From Actinomycetes bacterium (GTDB lineage Bacteria; Actinomycetota; Acidimicrobiia; Acidimicrobiales; Microtrichaceae), in the NCBI GenBank assembly GCA_023389745.1, contig JAEWED010000076.1, positions 1 to 20,299 of the forward strand: a stretch of 20,299 bases of DNA, in the 5' to 3' direction. This document shows positions 1 to 8,966 of the stretch, piece after piece. Positions within the stretch are counted from its first letter, which is position 1. Each line of letters begins with the position of its first letter. Made by a program: the position numbers and the translations under genes. The notes under the pieces are model-generated. The model worked only from the letters and a program-made list of their open reading frames with translations. It had not been told where the DNA came from and searched no databases.

Positions 1-1645
1 CCCTGAACGTGTCTTTCTCGACCCGGCCGTCGGTGAAGGTTCGGGTGCGCTCGGTCGTGACCGCACCGCAGCCCGAGGACTTGTTCTGGCCGGTCTGCGC
101 ACCGACGGCGGTCCGGGTGGACCACAGGTCGACCGTGATCGACGTGTTCGTGTAGGTCGGCCAGATCACGATGCCGTACGGGGTGTCGTTGCGGATCTTC
201 AGGTCGACGCCTGGGTAGGCGAGCGTGGCCTCGCGGCCGAACGGGTAGCGGCTGATGTACTTCGAGTGCGCCTTGTAGGCGGGGATGTCGAGACCGCCGA
301 AGAACGCCGCGTTGAACAGCGTGGTGGCGAACTGGCTGACACCGCCGCCGATGTCGGTGGTGAACTCGCCGTCCTGGATCACGCCGCCCTCGACGAAGCC
401 CTTCTCGACCGTGCGACGCCCGACCGTGTCGTTCACCGAGAAGGTCGAGCCCGGAGGGATCAACGTGCCCCGGAGGATGTCGGCCATCCGGTGGATGTTG
501 GTGACCCGCGACTCCCCTCCCTTGTGGTTGGTCGTGTACGAGCCGATGATCTCCTTCACGCCGAGCCCCGCAGCCCACTCTCGGCCCTGTGCAGCGGTCT
601 GGGTCCGGGTCGGGAGCGGGATCGTCGTCTGCCCGGCGAGCAGCGCGGCGACGATGGTCTCGGGAGCCTCCTCGGTGCAGCACACCGCCGCGTCCTCGCC
701 GCCGACGGGCACGGGGACGCCACCCTGGATGTCGAAGCGGACGCCGGTCGGGTTGGACTTGGTCGGGACGTTCTTCGAGAGGATCTCGGCGACGGGCTCG
801 GGTTGCATGGTCAGTCGAGGCGTGGTGCCGTCGATGGCCAGCCCGAACGCCGGTCGGAACGCGGCGCCGTCGACCTTGTTGCTCGCGCCGCCGATCTCGA
901 GGGTGATCTCGCCACCGGTGACGGTGTTCGCCTGGTCGGCGAGTGCTGCGACGGACTCGTCGGAGACCTGGGGCTCGGTGACGGTCTGGCTCGCCTCGAT
1001 CGTGATGGGCTCGTTGACGTCGGCGACGTGCTGGGGGAGCGCGGCCACGACGTCGTGCACGGTGAGCTCGGTGCCGGGAGTGCCCGGGACGAGCCGCACC
1101 GCTTCGGAGGTCGCTTCGAGCGCGGGTTCGACGGGCACGGTCCGACGGTCGCCCTCGAGGGCGACCATCGTCGCCGCCAGCTGCTCGACGTCGACCGCCA
1201 GCACGGCGTCGACCTCTCGCTCCCCGAAGAAGGACTGCACCCAACGCACGGGGCGAGTGGGCAGCGGCCCGTCGGCGCTCTGCTCGCGGACCGCTTCGAT
1301 CGTGCGGTCCACATCGATCGTCATGCCGAGCTCGCCGGCGGTGGTCGTCAGCTCGAACTCGCCGGCGTCGATCACGACCGGGGTGTCGGGCAGCTCGGCG
1401 GCCAGCTCGTCGACCGTCGCTCGGAGCTCGTCCTGTGTCTGGTGGCCGACCGGCACCGTCGCCAACGTGATGTTGCGGGCCACCCGGTCGCTGCTGCGCG
1501 CGTCATCGACACCCCATGCCGCGGTGACGAGCACGACGAGCACGAGGGGAACGGCGACGACCGCGAGGGTGGCCTTCTTGGCACCGGACACGGCAACAAG
1601 GGTCGCGCACTCGCGCGGTGATCTCGTGGCATTGTCATGTGACAT
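1..1645 (-). CDS. VanW/YoaR-type envelope protein, cut by left window edge
   Basis: Partial: about 548 codons are visible and the frame runs off the left edge without a stop. From the ATG at 1645 there is a basic segment (AKK near residue 23) and then one hydrophobic helix (about 26-44), so it is probably a membrane-anchored extracytoplasmic protein. Residues about 50-350 are an Asp/Glu-rich region resembling the repeats that precede VanW domains in YoaR-like proteins. The VanW domain starts near residue 366 and shows NKGGESRVTNIHRMADIL, IPPGSTFSVND, GGGVSQFATTLFNAAF, HSKYISRYPFGREATL and the strand DLKIRNDTPYGIVI. VanW proteins are cell-wall associated, and the biochemical role is not known. 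A TGA lies directly before the ATG, so 1645 is the furthest start. A GTG at 1591 giving VSGAKKATLAVV would make a more usual signal anchor. Neither has a Shine-Dalgarno site. The family call is secure and the start is not. Confidence 0.85.
   Translation of the reverse strand, partial: MSHDNATRSPRECATLVAVSGAKKATLAVVAVPLVLVVLVTAAWGVDDARSSDRVARNITLATVPVGHQTQDELRATVDELAAELPDTPVVIDAGEFELTTTAGELGMTIDVDRTIEAVREQSADGPLPTRPVRWVQSFFGEREVDAVLAVDVEQLAATMVALEGDRRTVPVEPALEATSEAVRLVPGTPGTELTVHDVVAALPQHVADVNEPITIEASQTVTEPQVSDESVAALADQANTVTGGEITLEIGGASNKVDGAAFRPAFGLAIDGTTPRLTMQPEPVAEILSKNVPTKSNPTGVRFDIQGGVPVPVGGEDAAVCCTEEAPETIVAALLAGQTTIPLPTRTQTAAQGREWAAGLGVKEIIGSYTTNHKGGESRVTNIHRMADILRGTLIPPGSTFSVNDTVGRRTVEKGFVEGGVIQDGEFTTDIGGGVSQFATTLFNAAFFGGLDIPAYKAHSKYISRYPFGREATLAYPGVDLKIRNDTPYGIVIWPTYTNTSITVDLWSTRTAVGAQTGQNKSSGCGAVTTERTRTFTDGRVEKDTFR
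1633..1644. promoter_or_regulatory. Short dyad at the divergent vanW-like / maoC-like start region
   Basis: TGTCA-TG-TGACA is a 12-bp inverted repeat lying at the ATG (1645) of the VanW-like gene and about 80 nt upstream of the MaoC-like start. If the VanW-like protein really starts at the GTG at 1591, the dyad would be intergenic and could be an operator. I see no convincing -10 or -35 box for either gene in 1592-1722. Function is inference only. Confidence 0.25.
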
Positions 1646-1722
1646 TCACAGGTTCGGGTTCGGCGTCCCTTGGGGGTCACACGAGGCGTCGGCGCCCGAT
1701 CGGAGCTCGGGGGAGCAGCAAC

Positions 1723-2580
1723 GTGCCGATCAATCCTGCAGCAGTCGGGTCTCGCGGCGAGCCGGTGACGTCGAGTTGGGACTCCAAGGACGCCCTCCTC
1801 TACGCCGTCGGGGTCGGCGCCGGACAGGATCCCGTCGATCCCGCCGACCTTCCGTTCGTGACCGAGAACTCGATCGACATCACCCAGCGGGTCCTGCCGA
1901 CCATGGCCGTGGTGCTGTGCGACGTGTCCGGTGCGTTCGGCGACATCGGCTCGTTCAACCCGGCGATGCTGGTGCACGGCGAGCAGAAGGTGGTCAGCCA
2001 CCGGCCCCTGCCCGTCTCGGGCAGCCTGACGTCGACGGCCGAGATCACGGCGATCTGGGACAAGGGCAAGGGAGCGGTGGTCGAGATCACCGCCGAGGCG
2101 GTCGACGCGTCGAGCGGTGAGCCGCTCTTCGACCTGGTCATGTCCGCGTTCATCCGTGGTGAGGGCGGATTCGGTGGCGAGCGTGGGCCGTCGGGTTCGG
2201 TCAACCAGGTGCCCGAACGCGCCCCGGACCACTCGGTGACGTACTCGACCCGCCCGGAGCAGGCACTCGTGTACCGCCTCTCGGGTGACCGCAACCCGCT
2301 GCACTCCGATCCGACCTTCGCCGCGTTCGCCGGCTTCGACCGTCCGATCCTCCACGGCCTGTGCACCTACGGGTTCGCCGGTCGAGCGCTGCTGCGCGAG
2401 CTGTGCGACTCGGACCCGGCGCGCTTCGGTTCGATCGACGGTCGCTTCTCGGCACCGGTGTTCCCCGGCGAGGACGTCACCGTCGAGATCTGGCGCACCG
2501 GCGAGGGCACCGCGGTGCACCGCACCCTCGGTGGCGACGGCCGGGTCGTCATCGACGCCGGCGGCTGCACCTACACCTGA
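1723..2580 (+). CDS. MaoC-family double-hotdog enoyl-CoA hydratase/dehydratase
   Basis: Predicted cytosolic (R)-specific enoyl-CoA hydratase, 285 aa, the usual length for the two-hotdog MaoC proteins of Actinobacteria that hydrate enoyl-CoAs in fatty-acid or sterol side-chain degradation. The N-terminal hotdog spans about residues 15-150. The C-terminal hotdog carries the hydratase-2 signature YRLSGDRNPLHSDP (184-197), with the likely catalytic pair D189 and H194, followed by FDRPILHGLCTYGFAGRAL. I chose the GTG at 1723 because GGGGGAG lies 5-12 nt upstream. An in-frame ATG at 1618 would add 35 low-complexity residues and overlap the divergent gene. It converges on the sigma-factor gene with 11 nt between stops. 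Substrate cannot be told from sequence: bile-acid/steroid-type enoyl-CoA and beta-hydroxyacyl-ACP roles both occur in this family. Confidence 0.88.
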   Translation: MPINPAAVGSRGEPVTSSWDSKDALLYAVGVGAGQDPVDPADLPFVTENSIDITQRVLPTMAVVLCDVSGAFGDIGSFNPAMLVHGEQKVVSHRPLPVSGSLTSTAEITAIWDKGKGAVVEITAEAVDASSGEPLFDLVMSAFIRGEGGFGGERGPSGSVNQVPERAPDHSVTYSTRPEQALVYRLSGDRNPLHSDPTFAAFAGFDRPILHGLCTYGFAGRALLRELCDSDPARFGSIDGRFSAPVFPGEDVTVEIWRTGEGTAVHRTLGGDGRVVIDAGGCTYT

Positions 2581-2591
2581 GCAGCTCGGCT

Positions 2592-2598
<7 letters not shown>
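2574..2598. terminator. Bidirectional hairpin over two convergent stop codons
   Basis: CACCTGA (2574-2580) and TCAGGTG (2592-2598) form a perfect 7-bp stem with an 11-nt loop. The stem contains the TGA of the MaoC-like gene on one arm and the TGA of the sigma-factor gene (read on the minus strand) on the other. There is no U tract, as is common in high-GC actinobacteria, so terminator function is inferred from position. Confidence 0.5.
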
Positions 2599-3763
<1,165 letters not shown>

Positions 3764-3767
<4 letters not shown>

Positions 3768-4171
3768 TGCGTGACGGTCGGCGGGGCGCTCAGGAACGGC
3801 CGGAGCTCGAGCCACTCGTGGATCGGCTGCCCGCCGGCGCCCGGGGCGGCCGACAGCTCCCCGGCGAGCTCGACGGCACGGTCGTAGCTGTCGACGTCGA
3901 TCACCATCCAGCCGGCGATCAGGTCCTTGGTCTCGGCGAACGGGCCGTCGGTCACGGGCGGTCGGCCCTCGCCGTCGTGGCGGACCCAGGTGCCCTCGGG
4001 CGACACGGCCTGGCCGTCGACGTACTCCCCGGTGCGCTCGAGTCGTTCGGCGAAGTCGCTCATGTACTGGATGTGGGCCTGGACCTCCTCGGGGGTCCAC
4101 TGGTCCATCGGGACGTCGTTCTGCGCTGCGGGGGCTCCGCGGTAGTGCTTGAGCAACAGGTACTTGGCCAT
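3764..4171 (-). CDS. DGPF/YciI-family (YCII-related) protein, ECF42 partner
   Basis: Small cytosolic ferredoxin-like-fold protein of 135 aa in the YCII-related family. It starts MAKYLLLKHYRG and carries the namesake motif DGPF at residues 75-78 within TDGPFAETKDLIAGWMVIDVDS, then an Asp/Ser-Tyr helix and the C-terminal HEWLELRPF. In actinobacteria these genes sit next to ECF42 sigma factors and are transcribed by them; whether they are enzymes or signalling partners is not settled. The ATG at 4171 is preceded by GAGGAG with good spacing, which rules out the longer in-frame start at 4213. The stop overlaps the sigma-factor GTG (3764-3767), so the two are likely made in fixed ratio. An ECF42-like promoter lies 49-75 nt upstream. 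Confidence 0.9.
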
Positions 4172-4219
4172 CGTGATCTCCTCGTGTGGCGTGCGGCCCG
4201 GCGGGCCGTGCACCCCTTG

Positions 4220-4246
4220 GACGGAGCCGGCACCGAGTTCTCGACA
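4220..4246 (-). promoter_or_regulatory. ECF42-type autoregulatory promoter ahead of the DGPF gene
   Basis: On the minus strand TGTCGA (4246-4241) is followed after exactly 17 nt by CGTC (4223-4220). From memory, the reported ECF42 target promoter has TGTCGA at -35 and CG(A/T)C at -10, so both boxes and the spacing match. A transcript starting near 4213 would have a leader of about 40 nt before the ATG at 4171. The site lies in the 87-nt gap between the MarR gene and the DGPF gene. Confidence 0.65.
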
Positions 4247-4258
4247 TCGAGCGCCGAA

Positions 4259-4690
4259 CTACCCCTCGGCGTGCACCAGCTTGGCGAGCAGGTCGACCAG
4301 CGTCGACCGCTCGTCGGGGGAGAGCGGAGCGAGCATCCGGTCCTGGGCGTCGTGCACGACCCGGTCCAGCCGCTCCAGGGCGTCGCCACCGGTCGGAGTG
4401 AGCGTGATGATGTTGCGGCGACGGTCGTCGGGGTCGGGGTCGCGGCGCACGAAGCCCTGGGCCACCAGCTCGTTCACGGTGGCGACGACGTCGCTTCGGT
4501 CGATGCCCGTGTTCCGGCCGAGGTCCGCCTGGCTCGACGGTCCGTGCTGCTCCAGCCCCGCGAGGATCCTGAACTGGTAACCCCGCGCTCCGGCGGCGTT
4601 GAAGCCCTCGGCGAGGATGCGCTGCGAGCGGGCGTTCGCTCGACCCAGGAGCCAGGTCGGCTGGTCGGCGACGCGTCGGAGTGGAGCCAT
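4259..4690 (-). CDS. MarR-family transcriptional regulator
   Basis: DNA-binding repressor of the MarR winged-helix family, 143 aa, normal length, expected to act as a dimer. It has an N-terminal dimerisation helix (ARSQRILAEGFNAAG), then YQFRILAGLEQHGPSSQADLGRNTGIDRSDVVATVNELVAQGFVRR as the helix-turn-helix, and the wing DPDDRRRNIITLTPTG, followed by a C-terminal dimerisation helix. The ATG at 4690 is chosen because TAGGCT stands exactly 6 nt before it (forward 4697-4702), the spacing of a leaderless transcript; a GTG two codons upstream is possible. It is divergent from a second MarR-like gene across a region with two matching inverted repeats, so autoregulation is likely. The ligand is unknown. 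Confidence 0.9.
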   Translation of the reverse strand: MAPLRRVADQPTWLLGRANARSQRILAEGFNAAGARGYQFRILAGLEQHGPSSQADLGRNTGIDRSDVVATVNELVAQGFVRRDPDPDDRRRNIITLTPTGGDALERLDRVVHDAQDRMLAPLSPDERSTLVDLLAKLVHAEG

Positions 4691-4725
4691 GGACACAGCC
4701 TAAGGGTTGTTGGTCGTGCCAACGA
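4691..4725 (-). promoter_or_regulatory. Leaderless promoter of the minus-strand marR gene
   Basis: Read on the minus strand, TAGGCT (4702-4697) is followed by 6 nt and then the ATG at 4690. TCGTTG (4725-4720) sits 17 nt upstream as a plausible -35. The first GTTGG-N5-CCAAC inverted repeat (4709-4723) overlaps this -35 and fills most of the spacer, so a bound regulator would block it. Confidence 0.55.
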
Positions 4726-4735
4726 TTGCTATTGT
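4707..4735 (+). promoter_or_regulatory. Promoter of the plus-strand MarR-like gene
   Basis: TTGTTG (4707-4712) and TATTGT (4730-4735) are separated by exactly 17 nt and match -35 and -10 boxes. The -35 overlaps the first operator copy and the -10 overlaps the second. Transcription would begin near 4742, giving a leader of about 24 nt with GGGAGG at 4755-4760. Confidence 0.55.
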
Positions 4736-4750
4736 TGGGATGACCAACGA
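4707..4750. promoter_or_regulatory. Twin MarR-type operators in a divergent promoter region
   Basis: Two copies of TTGTTGG-N5-CCAACGA occupy 4707-4725 and 4732-4750, 25 bp apart. The inverted-repeat cores are 4709-4723 and 4734-4748. The arms are identical in both copies while the 5-bp centres differ (TCGTG, GATGA), which is how an operator looks when only the arms are read. They overlap the promoters of both flanking MarR genes. Which of the two proteins binds is not decided by sequence. Confidence 0.7.
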
Positions 4751-4765
4751 AAATGGGAGGTCGTC

Positions 4766-5170
4766 ATGACGACACCGTTCGGACCCCGACTCATCGGCGA
4801 GACCGAGAAGACCCTCAACGCCGTGCTCCGGCAGGTCCTCGACGGCACCGACCTGACCGAGGCGCAGTGGGTGACGCTGCGGTTGGCCGAACTGCTCGAC
4901 GGCGCCGTCGATCGCTCCGGTCTCGTCGCCGAGGTGCTCGACCGGGCCCACTTCGACGACGCCGCCGAGCTCGTCGACCAGCTCGGCGCACGGGGGCTGC
5001 TCACCGAGGGCCGGCTCACCGCGGCGGGTTCGGCGCTGGTCGCAGAGGTCCAGTCGACGATCGCCGCCCGCACGGCCTCGGTCTGGAGCGGCCTGCCCGC
5101 CGAGGACGTGGCGGCAGCGACCAGGGTGCTGAACGAGGTCGTCGAACGCGCCCGTCTCGTGCTCGCCTAG
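4766..5170 (+). CDS. Second MarR-like winged-helix regulator
   Basis: 134-aa predicted MarR-like protein. It begins TTPFGPRLIGETEKTLNAVLRQVL (dimerisation helix), then LTEAQWVTLRLAELL, a helix-turn-helix region around VDRSGLVAEVLDRAHFDDAAELVDQLGARGLL, a very short wing (TEGRLTAAG) and a C-terminal helix. The wing lacks the usual Asp/Arg-rich DPxDRR loop seen in its divergent neighbour, so its DNA contacts may be weaker or different. ATG at 4766 has GGGAGG five nt upstream. It could bind the shared operators, or could partner the other MarR protein as a heterodimer; the latter is speculation. A 7-bp stem spans its stop codon. Confidence 0.75.
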   Translation: MTTPFGPRLIGETEKTLNAVLRQVLDGTDLTEAQWVTLRLAELLDGAVDRSGLVAEVLDRAHFDDAAELVDQLGARGLLTEGRLTAAGSALVAEVQSTIAARTASVWSGLPAEDVAAATRVLNEVVERARLVLA

Positions 5171-5189
5171 ATCGTCCGCCCGGCACGAG
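5156..5189 (+). terminator. Possible terminator hairpin at the end of the second MarR-like gene
   Basis: CTCGTGC (5156-5162) and GCACGAG (5183-5189) are perfect complements around a 20-nt loop that holds the TAG stop. The long loop and lack of a T run keep this weak. Confidence 0.3.
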
Positions 5190-5190
5190 G

Positions 5191-5256
5191 AAATCCGTCT
5201 CGGAATCGGTGGGATCGCCCCAACTCCGCGACGGATTCCGGGGAGGCGAGACGGAT
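5191..5256. repeat. Palindromic intergenic repeat, copy 1 (degenerate)
   Basis: A 40-bp unit at 5191-5230 matches the reverse complement of 5692-5731 at 34 of 40 positions. Within this copy ATCCGTCTC (5193-5201) pairs with GAGACGGAT (5248-5256), and CGGAATC (5201-5207) pairs with GATTCCG (5234-5240), so the copy can fold as an interrupted long hairpin. Resembles a REP/MITE-like element. No open reading frame of its own. Confidence 0.65.
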
Positions 5257-5300
5257 ATCGGGGAGACGGGACGGACGTCGGGGAGACGGGACGGATGTCG
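5241..5300. repeat. Three tandem 20-bp units
   Basis: Units 5241-5260, 5261-5280 and 5281-5300 share the pattern GGGAGRCGRGACGGAYRTCG. The second and third differ at one base, and the first differs from the third at three. The preceding 20 bases end in a partial fourth unit. They abut repeat copy 1 and end 24 bp before the -10 box of the SnoaL-like gene. Confidence 0.75.
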
Positions 5301-5324
5301 GGGGACAGCAGGGTTCCCGCTCCG

Positions 5325-5336
5325 TACAGTGACCTC
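5325..5336 (+). promoter_or_regulatory. Leaderless -10 box of the SnoaL-like gene
   Basis: TACAGT at 5325-5330 followed by 6 nt and then GTG at 5337. No Shine-Dalgarno site precedes the GTG, which fits translation of a leaderless mRNA. Confidence 0.5.
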
Positions 5337-5669
5337 GTGGCGAACAGCGAGGTCGTTCGGGCGGCGTTCGAGGCGTACAGGTCGCAGGACCTCGACGCCG
5401 AGCAGCGGCTGCTCGCGGACGACTTCGTCTTCACCAGCCCCCAGGACGACCACATCGACAGGGCGGCGTTCCTCGAGCGCTGCTTCCCGACCGCCGACCG
5501 CTTCGTGACCCAGGAGATCGTCGAGCTCGTCGACGCGGGCCCCGACGGCGTGCTCATGCTCTACGAGTACGAGCTGCACGACGGTGGCCGGTACCGGAAC
5601 GTCGAGCACACCACCGTCAGGGGCGGACAACTCGTCGAGACCCAGGTCTTCTTCGGGGGCCGAGTGTGA
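5337..5669 (+). CDS. SnoaL-like / NTF2-fold protein
   Basis: 110-aa protein of the SnoaL-like (NTF2-fold) superfamily: an N-terminal helix pair (EVVRAAFEAYRSQDLDAEQRLLADDFVFTSPQDD) followed by strands with HIDRAAFLERCFPTADRFVTQEIVELVDAGPDGVLMLYEYELHDGGRYRNVEHTTVRGGQLVETQVFFG. Members range from polyketide cyclases and isomerases to binding domains, and no catalytic set is clear here, so the reaction is not assigned. GTG at 5337 is favoured over the upstream ATG at 5295 because the upstream segment would translate part of the tandem repeat and because TACAGT lies 6 nt before the GTG. The gene stands alone between inverted copies of a 40-bp palindromic repeat. Confidence 0.75.
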   Translation: MANSEVVRAAFEAYRSQDLDAEQRLLADDFVFTSPQDDHIDRAAFLERCFPTADRFVTQEIVELVDAGPDGVLMLYEYELHDGGRYRNVEHTTVRGGQLVETQVFFGGRV

Positions 5670-5691
5670 CCGAGTACCCGGTCATCTCCGA

Positions 5692-5731
5692 CGCGGAATC
5701 GGTGTGATCACACCGATTCCGAGACGGAATT
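5692..5731. repeat. Palindromic intergenic repeat, copy 2
   Basis: Inverted copy of 5191-5230 (34/40 identical). It contains a perfect 28-bp palindrome at 5694-5721, centred on TGATCA with arms CGGAATCGGTG and CACCGATTCCG. It lies in the 109-nt space between the convergent SnoaL-like and nucS genes. Confidence 0.8.
5694..5721. terminator. Perfect 28-bp palindrome acting as a possible bidirectional terminator
   Basis: The palindrome sits 24 nt past the SnoaL-like stop and 57 nt past the nucS stop, between convergent genes. It has no flanking U tract, so the terminator role is inferred from position; it is equally the core of a repeat family. Confidence 0.4.
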
Positions 5732-5778
5732 CGGGATGGGGCGGTGTCGGGCCGGGCAGGGCGGCGTCAGAGGGTGCG

Positions 5779-6438
5779 TCAGAAGAGGGTGAGGTCGGCC
5801 TCGCGGGCGCCGCGGAGGACGTCGTAGTCGACCTCGACCCAGGCGATGCCACGTGACTCGGCGAGCACCTTGGCCTGCGGCTTGACGACCTGGGCCACGA
5901 ACACGCCCCGCACGCCGCGCAGCAGCGGATCGCGCTCGATGCGCTCGAGGTAGCGGGCGAGCTGCTCGACACCGTCGATCTCGCCGCGGCGCTTGATCTC
6001 GACCGCGACGGCGTTGCCCTCGGCGTCGCGGCACAGCAGGTCGACCGGCCCGATGTCGGTGGGGAACTCGCGGCGCACCAGCGACAGGCCCTCGGCGATC
6101 ACCGTGGGGTCGGCGGCCAGCAGCTCCTGCAGGTGTGCCTCGACCCCGTCCTTGGTCAGCCCCGGGTCGAGTCCGAGCTCGTGGGCGGTGTCCTCGATCA
6201 CCTCGAGCAGGTTGATCGTCAGCGTCTCGCCCTTGGGGTTGGTGATGGTCCAGTGGTCCTCGTGCTCGACGAGGCGGTTCGGCGCGTTCATCCAGTTGAG
6301 CGGCTTGTACGCACCACCGTCGGCGTGGATGGCGACGCAGCCGTCGGCCTTCACCATGATCAGCCGGAGTGCCTCGGGCAGGTGGGCGGAGAGCCGACCC
6401 TCGTAGTCGACGGAACAGCGGGCGATCACCAGACGCAT
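5779..6438 (-). CDS. nucS: NucS/EndoMS mismatch-specific endonuclease
   Basis: Cuts both strands at mismatched bases and underlies the MutS/MutL-independent mismatch repair of most Actinobacteria. 219 aa, typical length. The N-terminal DNA-binding/dimer half starts MRLVIARCSVDYEGRLSAHLPEALRLIMVKADG and includes YKPLNWM. The C-terminal PD-(D/E)xK nuclease shows D133 in IGPVDLLCRD and E147/K149 in AVEIKRRG, followed by VEQLARYLERI. The last residues, ADLTLF, match the beta-clamp binding tail of the family. ATG at 6438 is preceded by TACCCT with 7 nt spacing and no Shine-Dalgarno site, so the mRNA is probably leaderless. Identification is very secure. Confidence 0.96.
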   Translation of the reverse strand: MRLVIARCSVDYEGRLSAHLPEALRLIMVKADGCVAIHADGGAYKPLNWMNAPNRLVEHEDHWTITNPKGETLTINLLEVIEDTAHELGLDPGLTKDGVEAHLQELLAADPTVIAEGLSLVRREFPTDIGPVDLLCRDAEGNAVAVEIKRRGEIDGVEQLARYLERIERDPLLRGVRGVFVAQVVKPQAKVLAESRGIAWVEVDYDVLRGAREADLTLF

Positions 6439-6451
6439 CGCGCCGAGGGTA
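6439..6451 (-). promoter_or_regulatory. Leaderless -10 box of nucS
   Basis: On the minus strand TACCCT (6451-6446) is followed by 7 nt and the nucS ATG at 6438. This allows nucS its own promoter although it follows the DUF4395 gene by only 31 nt. Confidence 0.5.
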
Positions 6452-6469
6452 GACGACCGGCAGACGGGC

Positions 6470-6979
6470 TCAGGCCGAGGGTGACCCCAGCCCGGGCAGC
6501 CGCAGCGAGAGGTCGTTGCACTCCTCGCACACCGACTCGGGCACGACGCCCGCACGCATGAGCAGCGCGAAGACCTTGCAGCCCAGGCAGAAGCCGAACG
6601 CGGCCTCGAGGGTCGCCGCGACGGCCAGCATGGCGACGACGATGCGAGCGGCGCCGGGCGCACCGGCCAGCCACAGCACCGAGGCGGTCACCGTGAAGGC
6701 GACGCCGATGCCCTGGGCGAACCGCTTCGGCGGCCCGGGCACCAGCTTCTCGTGCTGGGGGAGCCGCGGGGCGACGACCCGCACGGCGAACTGCCCGAGC
6801 GGGCTGAGCGTCGGCCCGGTGAGCACCCTGGCGATGAACCCGTAGGTGAGCGGGATCAGGACCCAGCCCCAGCCGAGCGCGGCGACCAGCACGGCCATGA
6901 TGACGACGCCGGTCGCGACGGTGCGCGCCGAGACGTCGTTCACCGGGTTGGGGAAGGCGAACAACCGGGACTCGGACAT
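6470..6979 (-). CDS. DUF4395 integral membrane protein
   Basis: 169-aa membrane protein of the DUF4395 family, function unknown. It begins SESRLFAFPNPVNDVSARTVATG, followed by a hydrophobic pair (TGVVIMAVLVAALGWGWVLIPLTYGFIARVL) and, after a basic loop (PHEKLVPGPPKRFAQGIG-type), another hydrophobic pair (FTVTASVLWLAG and ARIVVAMLAVAATLEAAFGFCLGCKVFALLM). A CLGC pair at the end of the last helix and CEEC in the tail (VPESVCEECNDL) form a possible redox or metal site; linked thiol-disulfide genes are common for this family elsewhere, but none is adjacent here. The ATG at 6979 has TAGTCT 6 nt upstream and no Shine-Dalgarno site. Confidence 0.85.
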   Translation of the reverse strand: MSESRLFAFPNPVNDVSARTVATGVVIMAVLVAALGWGWVLIPLTYGFIARVLTGPTLSPLGQFAVRVVAPRLPQHEKLVPGPPKRFAQGIGVAFTVTASVLWLAGAPGAARIVVAMLAVAATLEAAFGFCLGCKVFALLMRAGVVPESVCEECNDLSLRLPGLGSPSA

Positions 6980-6991
6980 GGAACCAGACTA
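6980..6991 (-). promoter_or_regulatory. Leaderless -10 box of the DUF4395 gene
   Basis: On the minus strand TAGTCT (6991-6986) is followed by exactly 6 nt and the ATG at 6979. Confidence 0.55.
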
Positions 6992-7000
6992 ATCAGGTAA

Positions 7001-7021
7001 ACCCGAGTGAGGTAGTCGGGT
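7001..7021 (-). terminator. Short hairpin after typA
   Basis: ACCCGA (7001-7006) and TCGGGT (7016-7021) form a 6-bp stem with a 9-nt loop, 27 nt after the typA stop and just upstream of the DUF4395 promoter. Weak: short stem and no T run. Confidence 0.3.
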
Positions 7022-7047
7022 ATCAGTCTCGGCGGACGGGGCCGGGA

Positions 7048-8946
<1,899 letters not shown>

Positions 8947-8966
8947 GGAGAGTTCCGGTCTCGGGG

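Noticed and set aside
266..2120. Long plus-strand frames opposite the VanW-like gene
   Set aside because: They are antisense to a clear VanW domain protein, have low-complexity Ser/Thr/Arg or Arg/Gly/Asp composition and no recognisable motif: shadows caused by high GC.
3768..4247. Upstream extension of the sigma-factor frame to 4247
   Set aside because: The extension is Arg/Pro-rich and lies over the DGPF gene in another frame; the GTG at 3767 in a GTGA overlap explains the true start.
5241..5300. Tandem 20-bp repeats taken as CRISPR repeats
   Set aside because: Directly contiguous without spacers and no cas genes.
5191..5731. The repeat-bounded segment as an insertion sequence
   Set aside because: No transposase, and the single gene inside is an NTF2-fold protein; kept only as a possible cassette or REP pair.
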